A stretch of 64,000 nt of DNA from Bog-473 sp963800725 (GTDB lineage Bacteria > Actinomycetota > Acidimicrobiia > Acidimicrobiales > RAAP-2): positions 1-64,000 of the forward strand of contig CAWDCE010000017.1 of assembly GCA_963800725.1 (NCBI GenBank), given 5' to 3'. The notes under the pieces were generated by a model. The model was given only the letters and a program-made list of their open reading frames with translations. It was not told the origin of the DNA and made no database searches. Below are positions 26,511 through 35,933 of this stretch, piece after piece (within the stretch, counting starts at the first letter, position 1; each line of letters starts with the position of its first letter). The translations under genes were made by a program, and so were the position numbers.

Positions 26511-27003
26511 TTGGTACCGAAAGAGGCGGCAGGCCTGCGGCACCGAGGACGCAACGAAGAGGGCGCCGAAATGGTTGAGTTCGCCATTGTCGTCGTCCTC
26601 TTGATGATGCTCGTCTACGGCATCGTGTCCGTCGGACTCTCGCTCGGCGCAAAGATGACCATTACCCAGGCGGCCGCTGACGGTGCTCGAGCAGGCATAA
26701 TCGCGACCGGTTCGACTCCGGCGGCAGACAACGGCGAACCAGATCTCCGCCGCCCAGACCCAGGCCTCCAACGATGTCAGTTGGATGGGCCGAGGAACGT
26801 GTGGCACGTCGGGTACGACGATCACGTGTGTGGCGAGCGTCATCCCTTGCCCATCGAACACGACCTACAACTGCTTGCAGATGGTCGTGACCTACAACTA
26901 CTCGCAGAGTCCGCTCTTCCCGCCAATCCCGGGGTTGGGGCTCACCTCACCCTCGACTATTTCCTCCACCTCGATCCTTCAGGTTTCGGTCCCGACATCA
27001 TGA
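26511..27003 (+). CDS. tadE: TadE-like minor pilin (frameshifted)
   Basis: The N-terminal part carries RNEEGAEMVEFAIVVVLLMM, a TadE-type prepilin-like signal with the conserved glutamate, followed by a hydrophobic stretch and KMTITQAAADGARAG. The frame breaks near 26725. The second frame supplies WMGRGTCGTSGTTITCVAS and CLQMVVTYNYSQSPLF to a TGA at 27001-27003, giving about 164 aa. TTG 26511 is chosen because a perfect AGGAGG lies 9 nt upstream. TadE pseudopilins prime or modify Flp pili. The A24 peptidase gene follows 64 nt downstream on the same strand. Confidence 0.85.
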
Positions 27004-27067
27004 CGACACTTTTTGAGCAGATCCCAGGTCACGTGGCACAAAGCGACCCAAACACGGAACGGAGTCC

Positions 27068-27745
27068 ATGGTGAGCGCTGAACTGGCCCTCCTCGGCGGC
27101 GCGGCGGTCGGCATGGCGGCCGGCGGTCTATTGATTCCCGCCACCAGACGTGAACTCGCTGCCGCCACGACTCGGGCCAACGACGGAATCTCGGTGCCCA
27201 AGCCGAAGGTGGTGCTCTGGGACCGCGTGGCGCTCATCGTGGTTTCGGGACTGATTCCCGGAATCGTCCTCTACCGGGGCGGGTGGGCCATCGACTCGAT
27301 CCCACCGCTGCTCCTCTTTGTGGGATTGGTACAGCTCGCCTACTGCGACCTCAAGCAGCGACTGCTCCCGAGGCCGATGGTGCACGCCACCACGATCTGT
27401 GTTGCCTTGAGCGCGGTGGCCGTGGCGGCTGCGGCCCACTTGTGGCACACGCTCGTGCTCGCGGCGTTGTGCGGCGCCGGGCTCACGTTCTTGTTCTTCG
27501 TGATCAATCTCATCAATCCGAACTGGATTGCCTTCGGCGACGTGCGACTCGCCCCCGTGTTCGGACTCGGATTGGCCTGGGTCGCCCCGATGGCGATGGT
27601 CGAAGGCTTCTTCATGGCCAACGTCCTGGCGGCCGTGTTCGGAATCGCCATGATGCTGGCGGGCAAGGCACACAGGAAATCAGCCCTGCCCTTCGGCCTC
27701 TACCTGGCCGTCTCGACTGGCGCCGTTCTGTTGCTGTGGAGCTAA
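27068..27745 (+). CDS. A24 family prepilin peptidase (TadV/CpaA-like)
   Basis: A 225-residue polytopic membrane protease. The two catalytic aspartates of the A24 family are seen in LAYCDLKQRLLP (about residue 94) and AFGDVRLAPVFG (about 158), each at the cytoplasmic end of a membrane segment. The N-terminal about 70 residues are longer than in minimal TadV, but the cysteine-rich zinc domain of PilD-type enzymes is absent. It would process Flp, TadE and possibly TadG. It follows tadE and is convergent with the helicase gene, leaving only 21 nt between stops. Confidence 0.88.
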   Translation: MVSAELALLGGAAVGMAAGGLLIPATRRELAAATTRANDGISVPKPKVVLWDRVALIVVSGLIPGIVLYRGGWAIDSIPPLLLFVGLVQLAYCDLKQRLLPRPMVHATTICVALSAVAVAAAAHLWHTLVLAALCGAGLTFLFFVINLINPNWIAFGDVRLAPVFGLGLAWVAPMAMVEGFFMANVLAAVFGIAMMLAGKAHRKSALPFGLYLAVSTGAVLLLWS

Positions 27746-27766
27746 GGGACCGGGCGCCAGGCGCAG

Positions 27767-29192
27767 TTATGCAGCGACGACCCTGACGTTGCGAGCTTCT
27801 TCACCCTTTCGCCCCGGGGCGATAGTGAACTCCACGGTTGAGCCTTCGGTGAGTCCGCGGCGCTCGTCACCTTCAATTTGGGAGTGGTGGACGAAGAGGT
27901 CCTCTCCGCCATCGCGGGCCAAGAATCCGTAGCCCCGGGCACCGTTGAAGAACTTGACGGTCCCGGTCAGCGTGGCCGAACCCGACTTTTGCTTCTTGGC
28001 CGGCGCTCGGCTGATCGTGGGTGACGAGAACGGTGCGCTGAAGCCCTGCTCCAGCCCGAGCGCGCGCTGCACACTTTGGGTGTCCTTGCGTTGTTCGTCG
28101 GTGACGAGTGACACGACCGTGCCGCTTCGGCCGGCCCGACCGGTCCGGCCGGAGCGATGGACGTAGTCGGTGTGATCGGCTGGCGGATCAAAGTGGACCA
28201 CGCACGGCAGGTCATCGACATGGATGCCTCGGGCCACCACGTCGGTGGCCACCAAGGCGTCGGTCCGGCCCTTGGCAAATGAGTCCAGGGCGCGTTCGCG
28301 GCTGTCCCTGGGTGCGATCGCCGTGCATCGGGACTGCCCGCACCCCTTGTGCCTGAAGTTGGCGCACCACGCGGTCAGCTCCTCGCTTGGTGCGACAAAA
28401 GACGAAGGCTTGCCCGTGCTCGGAGACAATCTTGGCGGTGATGGCGACCCGCTCGGCGCGGTCGACCTTCCAGAAGTGGTGGGTGACGTCGCCCTTTTCT
28501 TCTTCGGCGGCTTCGATGTTGACCCGTACCGGATCGTGTTGGTAGCTGCGAATGATGGATTCGACTTCGTGGCCAATGGTGGCCGAGAACAGCATGACCT
28601 GGCGATTGGGGCTTGTCTGGTCCAAGAGGCGGCGCACGACGGGCAGGAATCCCATGTCCGACATGCGATCAGCTTCATCCAAGACCACCGTGGTGACGTC
28701 GTCTAAGAGGACATCACCACGTTCGATGAGGTCCTCGAGCCGTCCGGGGCAGGCGACGACGATATTGACGCCCTTGTGCAGTGCCCGGCATTGATCGCGA
28801 TATCCAGTTCCGCCGAAGATCGAGACGATGCGCTTGGCGTCGTGCCCGAGCAGCGAACCAAGGACCGCATGGACTTGGGAGGCGAGCTCCCGTGTCGGCA
28901 CCAGAATCAGTGCGTGGGGCCGGCGGGGGCGCGATTGTGTGATGTTGGCCACGATCGGCATGCCGAACGCCAGCGTCTTGCCGGATCCGGTTGGTGCTTT
29001 GCCGCAGATGTCGCGGCCGGCCAGTGCGGCCTTGATAGTGGCCGATTGAATGGGGAGCGGGCTGGTGATGCCCAGCTTCTGTAGCCGCGCGTTGATGTCC
29101 GTGGGCACGCCAAGGTCAGTAAAGGAAGAAATGTCAAAACTCCAGTCGAGTGAGATGCGGCCTACTCGAACTAGATTTCGAACGGGCCCCAC
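27767..29192 (-). CDS. DEAD-box RNA helicase with C-terminal cold-shock domain (frameshifted)
   Basis: The helicase core shows the Q motif region (PLPIQSATI), motif I APTGSGKT, PTRELA, motif II DEAD in VLDEADRMSDMG, motif III SAT, and in a second frame motifs V-VI with ATDVVARGIHVDD and HRSGRTGRAGR. After a short linker the same frame continues into a complete cold-shock domain: TVKFFNGARGYGFLARDGG with DLFVHHSQI carries RNP1 (GYGFLA) and RNP2 (LFVHH). One single-base shift near 28320 separates the two helicase halves. The start is uncertain: GTG 29192 touches a LexA-like palindrome and GTG 29252 is possible. The protein would unwind structured RNA, with the CSD adding single-strand binding. 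Confidence 0.85.
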
Positions 29193-29207
29193 TGAACGAA
29201 TGTTCAG
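29192..29207. promoter_or_regulatory. LexA-like palindrome
   Basis: CTGAAC-GAAT-GTTCAG is a perfect 6+6 palindrome containing GAAC-N4-GTTC, the core of Gram-positive/actinobacterial SOS boxes. It lies between the divergent helicase and PhyH genes. Confidence 0.45.
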
Positions 29208-29277
29208 CGGCGACAACAATGATAGCAGAAGCAGCTTGCTCGGGGTCCGCACTATCGCCCGGCACTATTGTGATCGA

Positions 29278-30176
29278 GTGTCCGCCGACGTGTTGACTCC
29301 CACATTGCACTGTCAGTGGGACGACGACGGTTGGTGCGTGTTACCCAACGCAATTCCCCGAGCAGACCTCGCCGCTGCCCAAGATGCGCTGACCTACCTC
29401 TTCCCGACTGCCGATGAAATGGAAGCGGGCGCCCAAGACGAGCACAATGCCCGATGGCGGACGTGGGACGCCAAGTGGCCCGAGTTTCCGTTCCACAGTT
29501 CTCGCCTGAATGCGCTCGTCCTCCATGATCGGGTGATCTCACTCGCCGAAGAACTCTTGGGCACGTCGGAGATCACCTTGTATATGGGTCTCGTCACCGC
29601 CAAGTACTCCGGCCAGTCCTCGGGGTTCAACCAATTGCCCACCTCGACTATCCCAACCACATGGTCGTGGTTCCCCGCCAGGACTTTGGCTATCAGCAGG
29701 TCGAGTTCTTCACTATCTCACCGATGTGACGCTCGAAGACGGGGCAACCCGAATGGTGTCGCGCCGAAAAATGAAGGACATGCCGATCGAACGGCACACC
29801 TTCAACTACGTCGACTACGCCGACCTCTACGCCAACCCGGGCCATGCGGCCGGACCGGCGGGATCAATGTCGTCGTATCGTCCCGACGTCTACCACCGCT
29901 CGGTCGATGTCGACGAGCCCGGGTCACCGGCGAGTGATGCTGCACGTCTCCTTCAAACCTTCGCAGGCCGAGTGGGGCGGGTATCAGGCGTGGGCGTTCA
30001 AGGGCCTGTCACCCGAATGGAGCAAATTCGTCCAACAGTCCAACGTGCGACAGCTCGCGGTCTTGGGCATTCCCAAGCCCGGGCACCCCTATTGGACGGA
30101 GCAGACGCTCACAGGCTTCTCAGCCCGCTATCCCGGACTCGACATCTCGCCGTGGCGCGAGGCCCTCGACGCCTGA
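29278..30176 (+). CDS. Phytanoyl-CoA dioxygenase (PhyH)-like protein (multiple frameshifts)
   Basis: Four frame segments give one protein of about 299 aa from GTG 29278. The order is DDDGWCVLPNAIPRADL, a typical PhyH start, then LYMGLVTAKYSGQSSG, HLDYPNHMVV (the HxD iron-binding pair), DVTLEDGATRMVSRR (the region after the second strand) and RVMLHVSFKPSQAEWGGYQ. Fe(II)/2-oxoglutarate oxygenases of this family hydroxylate acyl-CoA or small molecules; the HLD motif supports iron binding, while the distal histidine is in the last segments. Breaks near 29638, 29712 and 29930 are all single-base. The substrate is unknown. The stop is 3 nt from the convergent amidase stop. Confidence 0.7.
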
Positions 30177-30179
30177 GCC

Positions 30180-31591
30180 TCACCCCCGATGCGGTGCACC
30201 CGGCGCCACCTTCGGCCACGGGATTTCCCGCTCAGCCACCAACGCCAGATCCAAGAGCAGCGGCTCACGGTGATGGCCGGCGAGCACCTGGAGTCCGACG
30301 GGGAGGTCATCGACCAATCCGGCCGGGATGCTCACCGCCGGGCTGCCGTTGAGGTTCGACGGTGCGGTCAACGCCGCGGTGTTCATGATGGCCCGGGCGA
30401 ATCCGACTTCATGGATGAGGTCCGCGCCCGGGATCGTCGAAGGCGGCGGACCCTCGGCGGCAAAGGCCACGTCGGGATTCCCGCACATCACGAAATCCGC
30501 CTCGGCAAACAGGTCAGCCATGGCCTCATTGAGCTGGCGTTGGTAGGACTCGATGGAAGCTGCCTTCTCGAGCGTGTAGCGGGAGATCGCGGACTCGAGG
30601 CCCATCCGCATCTCCTTGGAGAGTTCACCGATCCGTTCGGGATAGGCCGCTCCGAGATCGGCCACGAATCCCACCTGTCCGCCATGGCCCACTGCCCCCG
30701 CAGCGGGGGCAAAGTCGGCACCACGGTGATGATCCGCAGACCGGCGACTTCGGCCAGGTGTTCGGCGACCGCGCTGACCTGGTCGGCGACTTCGGACCGC
30801 ACCCGGGCGACCCCGAGATCAGGCAGGATCGCCACGGTCATCCCGACAAGATCGTGCGTCCCGAGCCCGTCCTCCCATCCGCTGACCTTCGGCAGACTCA
30901 TCGGGTCTCGTTGATCGAATCCGTTGATGGCGTCGAAATAGCGGGCGGTGTCTCGAACAGAGCGGCTCAAGCAGCCCAGCACGCTGGTGCGCGGCGCGAG
31001 TCCGGCGACCGGCCCCTTGGGGATCCGACCGTAGGTGGCTTTGAGGCCGAACAGACCACAGAATCCGGCGGGGATTCGAATCGAACCACCACCGTCACTC
31101 CCGGTGGCAATGGGGAGGAGACCGCCCGCGACGGCGGCTGCGGTACCACCTGACGAACCGCCGGGAGTCCGGGCCTGACTCCACGGGTTTCGCGTGGTCC
31201 CGTGGAGCTCCGTCGAAGTGCAATTGATGCCGCCGAATTCGCTGGCCGTCGTCTGGACCGCCAAGACGGCCCCGGTCGATCTGAGGCGGGAGACCGACGT
31301 GTGGTCGTGGTCCGACACCCGGTCCTTGAAGATCATCGAAGCATCGGTAAAAGGCCAGTCCTTGACTCGCTCGAGTTCCTTGATCCCGAAGGGGACACCG
31401 CCGAATGGAAGGGTGACGTCGGCCGAACGCGCCGCGTTCCGGGCGCGCTCGAAGTCGGTGTGACTAAATGCATTGAGGGGTGATTTCTCAATGGCGGCGA
31501 TGCAGGAGTCGAGCGCCTCGAGCGGCGAGAGTCGGCGATTGCGGAAGGCGTCTACCAGGGTGCAAGCATCCTCCATCCAAGGTTCGCTCAT
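30180..31591 (-). CDS. Amidase signature family enzyme (frameshifted)
   Basis: The Ser-Ser-Lys triad of the amidase family is present: lysine in PFGIKELERVK, the cis-serine and nucleophile serine in RTPGGSSGGTAAAVAGG and GSDGGGSIRIPA. The first frame runs from ATG 31591 to about 30690. The second frame (30692-30180) adds the C-terminal half, ending in VSIPAGLVDDLPVGLQVLAG, the expected closing segment. Total about 470 aa. Members hydrolyse carboxamides, or act as GatA; no gatB/gatC neighbour is seen, so a stand-alone amidase is more likely. It is divergent from the D-threonine-aldolase-like gene. Confidence 0.85.
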
Positions 31592-31655
31592 CGTAGTGAC
31601 GGTACTCCTTCGATTCTGCGTCCGCTCAAGGAACCCGGGGCCACCATTCCCACCG

Positions 31656-32666
31656 ATGGCTACGCTTCGATCCGTGCACATTGGACAGCTCTCCACACCG
31701 GCTCTGATCGTCGAAGAGGACCGCCTCAGCGAGAACCTGGCGACCATGGCGCACGCGCTCCCGCACTGCGACTTCGCCCCCACATCAAGGCCCACAAGTG
31801 CACAGCCCTGGCCGCTCAGCAAGCCAAAATGGGGCACCGCGCCTTCGCCTGCGCCACCATCGGCGAAATGGAGGGAATGGCCAGGGCTGGGTTGGACGAC
31901 GACCTCTTGTTGGCGAACGAGATAGTCGACGCCACCCGTCTCGGCGCCCTCGTTCGCGGCGGCTCTCGGGTCACCCTCGCGGTCGACTCCGAAGAGACCA
32001 TCGCCGCCGCCGTTGCCGGTGGGGTCGGCGAGGTCCTGATCGACGTCAATATTGGTTTGCCACGCTGTGGATGTGCACCAGATGACGCCGGTCGCCTGGC
32101 CGACCTGGCTCGAATCGCGCGGCCTCTCGGTCCGCGGCGTCATGGGCTACGAAGGACATATCGTTGGCCTTGACGACCGAGCCACACGCATCGAGATGCT
32201 GGCGCAATCGATGCAATTGCTCAGCGACGCCCACCAAGCGGTCGGTGGTGAGGTCATCTCCGGCGGGGGCACCGGAACCTACGACATCAATACACTCGCC
32301 ACGGAAATTCAAGCGGGCTCCTACGCTTTGATGGACACCGCCTATGCGAAGCTGAATCTTCCCTTCACCCAGGCACTATCGATCCTGGCCACGGTGATCT
32401 CGGTCGCCAGAGATTGGGCGGTGGCCGATTGCGGGCTCAAGGCGCTCGGAATGGACCATGGCAATCCCTCCGTCGAGGGGGCCCGGGTGCTCTTTTGCTC
32501 AGACGAACATCTGACCTTCGTGCCTGAGGGCCGAGTGCGAGTGGGCGATCGGATCCGGGTGATTCCCGCCCACGTGGATCCAACGATTGCGTACCACGAC
32601 CGGATGCATCTGGTGGCGAGTGATGCCGTAGTGGAGACGTGGCGGATCGATCTTCGGGGCTGGTAA
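31656..32666 (+). CDS. D-threonine aldolase / D-serine dehydratase-like PLP enzyme (frameshifted)
   Basis: The product combines three frame segments into about 336 aa of an alanine-racemase-fold enzyme. STPALIVEEDRLSENLATMA opens the barrel. The PLP lysine follows in a PHIKAHKC segment that is out of frame near 31780. FACATIGEMEGMARAG and DVNIGLPRCG follow. The last segment has GYEGHIVG, SGGGTGTYD and a C-terminal DHGNPS with FCSDEHL, which resembles the zinc-binding His/Cys site of D-threonine aldolases and D-serine dehydratases. Breaks near 31775 and 32075 are single-base. Probable activity is PLP-dependent cleavage or deamination of a D-beta-hydroxy amino acid. Confidence 0.78.
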
Positions 32667-32721
32667 GCCCACCCCCATTGCGCTCGGTGCGACCTCACGG
32701 TGCGGAGCGACCGGGATTGGC

Positions 32722-33520
32722 CTAGATATCGAGGGTGATACTCACGGGGCAGTGATCGCTTCCCATGATGTCGGCGTGGATGTCGGCTGCGACGACGTTG
32801 TCCGCGAGGGCTGCCGAGACCAAGAAGTAGTCGATGCGCCATCCGACATTTCGCGCCACGCGCGTTGGCAAAGTTCGACCACCACGAATAGTGCCCATTG
32901 CCCTGATGAAACATTCGAAACGTGTCGATGAATCCGGCATCGAGAAAGTTCTGAAAGCCCAAACGCTCCTCGTCGGTGAAGCCCTTTTTCCCCACATTTG
33001 CCTTGGGATTGGCCAGATCCTCCGGGGTGTGCGCCACATTCAGATCCCCACAAAATACGACCGGCTTCTTCTTTTGGAGCGCACTCACATGCGCCAAAAA
33101 GACCGGATCCCATTGCTGGTGGCGAAGGGCGAGCCGGCCGAGATCCTCCTTGGCGTTCGGGGTATAGACCGTCACTAAGTAAAACGCCTCGTATTCGGCC
33201 GTGATGACTCTTCCTTCGAGATTCGGATCACCAAACGCATCGCCAACGACCCCGAACTTGGTGATCAGCCTCTTGGGCAATCCGTTCACCACGTTGAGTG
33301 GCGTCGGCTTGGTGAGAATCGCAGTCCCCGAGTAGCCCTTCTTCTCTGCCGAGTACCAGTACTCGGTGTAGTCCGGCGCCTCATGCACGGACTGGTCTTG
33401 TTGCGCCTTGGTCTCTTGCAGGCAGATGACGTCGGGATTGAGTTCGGCCACGAATGGATCGAAGAGACCCTTGCGAGATACCGCACGGATCCCATTTACG
33501 TTCCAAGAGACCAATCGCAT
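32722..33520 (-). CDS. xth: Exodeoxyribonuclease III (frameshifted)
   Basis: MRLVSWNVNGIRA with the metal-site asparagine, CLQETKAQ with the catalytic glutamate, VYTPNAKEDLGRL, and CGDLNVAHTPED with the Asp/Asn pair identify the Xth/ExoA AP endonuclease family. The frame breaks near 32862 and continues as VGWRIDYFLVSAALADN to GSDHCPVSITLDI, which contains the catalytic Asp-His pair. Total about 266 aa, normal for the family. It acts in base-excision repair, cutting at abasic sites. It is convergent with the D-threonine-aldolase-like gene and divergent from tadG. Confidence 0.9.
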
Positions 33521-33616
33521 GCCCGTCAATGTAACAAGGCGCTGCGTAACGCGGGACACGGTACGCAGCTCCTTGAGCAGGGACAACTCGGCCAACGTGG
33601 CGCTGAGGCTCGCGAC

Positions 33617-33643
33617 AAATGGGCCGTATTGCCTATGTACCGC
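33617..33643 (+). promoter_or_regulatory. Tad-box upstream of tadG
   Basis: AAATGGGCC-N6-CCTATGTACCGC, identical to the box before tadE in both blocks. The end is 90 nt from a GTG at 33733 that is itself 9 nt after a GAGGAGG ribosome site. Confidence 0.7.
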
Positions 33644-33755
33644 CGAGCCGATGCAGCCCACTATCTATATCGGGTGGCCGTTTGCGGCCGAGCACGTGCT
33701 GCCCACCGTGAATCACGAGGAGGCTGAACGGCGTGAAGTTGACTCAGCGACGTTC

Positions 33756-35468
33756 ATGATCCAGCGGCCGCCACAACTCCACATGCGAGCACTTACCAAC
33801 ACACTTCGCCGATTTCGGAGCAAGCATCGCAAGGATGAACGGGGCGCCACGCTCGTGCTCGTTGCCATTGGGATGACGATGTTTCTCGCTGCGGGCGGAT
33901 TCTCGGTCGACCTCGGGCGAACCGTGGTCGTCAATCGCTCGCTCCAGTCTGTGGCGGATGAGGCCGCCCTCGACGCTGGACGGTATATCTCGATTCCCGA
34001 GACCACGGTACTGCCGTCCACCACCGACAACCTGGTCGTCCACGCCAACAATGCCGCCGCGAACAATGGTGCCGGGGCAACGATCGCGGTCACGCAGGGC
34101 ATCTGGTCAAACGGCCAGTTCACGCAGCAGACGCCCACAAAATGCAAGGGAACGACTCCGCCTTCGGGCAATATCCCTTGCAATGCTGTGCAAGTCACCG
34201 CATCAACGGGTCTCACCCACCTCTTCAGTAGCGGAAGCTCAACCCTCAGCCGCTCCGCAGTCGCCGTCAACGCACCACAGGCGGGATATTCCATCGGCCC
34301 CTACTTGACGCCCACCGCCTACAACAATCAAGCCCAGGTATCCGCCGTGCTCAACAACCTTTTGGGCCTGATCGGCAACTCCGCCCGACTCACCAAGGCC
34401 GGATATTCAGGACTGAGCGACACCTACGTATCGATCCAGCAGCTGATCAATGTTTCCAACGGCGTCTTGACGCCATCGAATGTGTTGAACACTTCGCTTC
34501 CCATTTCGACCTGGGACAGCTACCTCAGTTCAGCCGTCACCTCTCAAGCCGCGCTGCTCTCGTGTGGCAATGTGCCTGAGCCACTGGCCTGCTCGGCCAA
34601 TGACGTGCTCATCCCGTTCACCGGGGCAACCGGCTCACTGTCTGGCACCTCGCTGCCCCTGTGCAAGATCGTCTCGATCAGCAGCTTCGCTTCGGTCGGA
34701 CCGTCCACTTGCGGATCACAACTGCCCCAGGCCTCGCTTTCGGCCAGCGTGGACGTCCTCCAGACCCTCATCACCGAAGCCGAATTGGCCAATGCCGGTA
34801 ATCCAATCGATATGACAACCGCACTCAACATCACCAACGCGGGCAACGGGGTCAATCCAATCCCGGCCACACTTACCCTCTCGGTGGTGAGCCCACCCCA
34901 GATTGCCTACGGGCCGCTCAATGCCTCGGCGAACAGTGGGGTGGTCAATGCCACCTTGACCCTCTCGTTGACCATCAGCGGCGTCAGCCAGACCCTGAAT
35001 ATTCCCGTGGCGGGGGCTGCGGCCACCGCAACCATCTCGACGGCCGCCACCTCCTCGGCGATTACGTGTCCGGCCAATTCCCTCTTTACGACCAAGATCT
35101 CCGCCAGTGCGGCCGCATCGGGGCCCAACGCCGTCACGTTGAACGGGACGCAGGTCGCGACGCTCAATCTGGCCAGCTTTACGCCCTCGGTGCTGTCATT
35201 CGGGAATTCGACCTACGTCCCGCCGACGGTCTCGACCGATGGATCCACGTTGAACAAGAACCCCAATCCACTGAGTTCGACCGCCCCGAGCATCAGCTTC
35301 TCTTCGATCTCAGGTGGCCTGCCGTCGTTGGTGAGCTCGCTTCTCGGCACCTCAGGACTCCAATCAACGACCATGCCGAACCTGCTGCAATCACTCGGCC
35401 TGCAACCCGCAGCCACACTGGTCGCGGACCTTGGGACAAACTGCGTTGCCGTCTCGCTTGTCCAATAA
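33756..35468 (+). CDS. tadG: TadG-like pilus assembly protein (Flp pilus TadE/G-like)
   Basis: About 570 aa. RKDERGATLVLVAIGMTMFL is the TadE/G-type N-terminal segment: a short basic leader, then a membrane helix. It is followed by FSVDLGRTVVVNRSLQSVADEAALDAGR, the strongly conserved Flp-assembly signature. The remaining about 480 residues are Ser/Thr/Ala-rich, with few charges and scattered cysteines, typical of an exported protein, but no von Willebrand A domain is evident. ATG 33756 or 33783 opens the unbroken frame, but neither has a ribosome site. A GAGGAGG followed by GTG 33733 in another frame suggests the true start there and a small indel before 33757. Confidence 0.82.
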   Translation: MIQRPPQLHMRALTNTLRRFRSKHRKDERGATLVLVAIGMTMFLAAGGFSVDLGRTVVVNRSLQSVADEAALDAGRYISIPETTVLPSTTDNLVVHANNAAANNGAGATIAVTQGIWSNGQFTQQTPTKCKGTTPPSGNIPCNAVQVTASTGLTHLFSSGSSTLSRSAVAVNAPQAGYSIGPYLTPTAYNNQAQVSAVLNNLLGLIGNSARLTKAGYSGLSDTYVSIQQLINVSNGVLTPSNVLNTSLPISTWDSYLSSAVTSQAALLSCGNVPEPLACSANDVLIPFTGATGSLSGTSLPLCKIVSISSFASVGPSTCGSQLPQASLSASVDVLQTLITEAELANAGNPIDMTTALNITNAGNGVNPIPATLTLSVVSPPQIAYGPLNASANSGVVNATLTLSLTISGVSQTLNIPVAGAAATATISTAATSSAITCPANSLFTTKISASAAASGPNAVTLNGTQVATLNLASFTPSVLSFGNSTYVPPTVSTDGSTLNKNPNPLSSTAPSISFSSISGGLPSLVSSLLGTSGLQSTTMPNLLQSLGLQPAATLVADLGTNCVAVSLVQ

Positions 35469-35933
35469 GCGAGGGCCTCGAGGCGGCACGCCACGCGTGA
35501 CCATGGTTTCGTCGGTGCGGATCGTCCAAGGCCACCACCGCATCGACGACAGATGAGTGCACACCACGGAAGACCGGTGTTGACTCTCTCGCCGAATCAC
35601 TGCTTCGCATCATGATGTGAGCCTCGAGGCGAGTCAGGTGTATCGAGCGCAAGCGCGATAGCGACAGATCACTCTCCACAAATGCGACGGATACGCCGCG
35701 CCAGCGGCGGGTGATCGGAACACATTTGGCCGGGCGCGGAAGAAAAATGGGCCATTCGGCTCATTCGGATCATTGGGGGTCCAGCCCATACTGATTGCGG
35801 AGATTTGCCTGGCCAATTGTGCCGTCGGTGGGGGTGTCATTCCCAAGCGTCCCGGCTGCGGCCATTCGTCAGGTGTTTTCTCCGAGCTGGAGTCGTCAAC
35901 CATTCCAGCGTCCGAACTCAGTAGGAGGAACTG
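35469..35933. other. 465-bp region upstream of the giant Ig-repeat gene
   Basis: No gene is supported. It holds the upstream region of the giant secreted protein, including an AAATGGGCC element at 35745 and the AGGAGG ribosome site just before 35934. No other structure was noticed. Confidence 0.5.
35745..35771 (+). promoter_or_regulatory. Partial Tad-box upstream of the giant Ig-repeat gene
   Basis: AAATGGGCC is intact and followed after the same 6-nt spacer by CTCATTCGG instead of CCTATG. As a dyad it reads AATGGGCC-N4-GGCTCATT, a better palindrome than the other copies. TTCGGCTCATTC is shared with the cpaB box. The element ends 163 nt from the start codon, as in cpaB. Confidence 0.4.
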
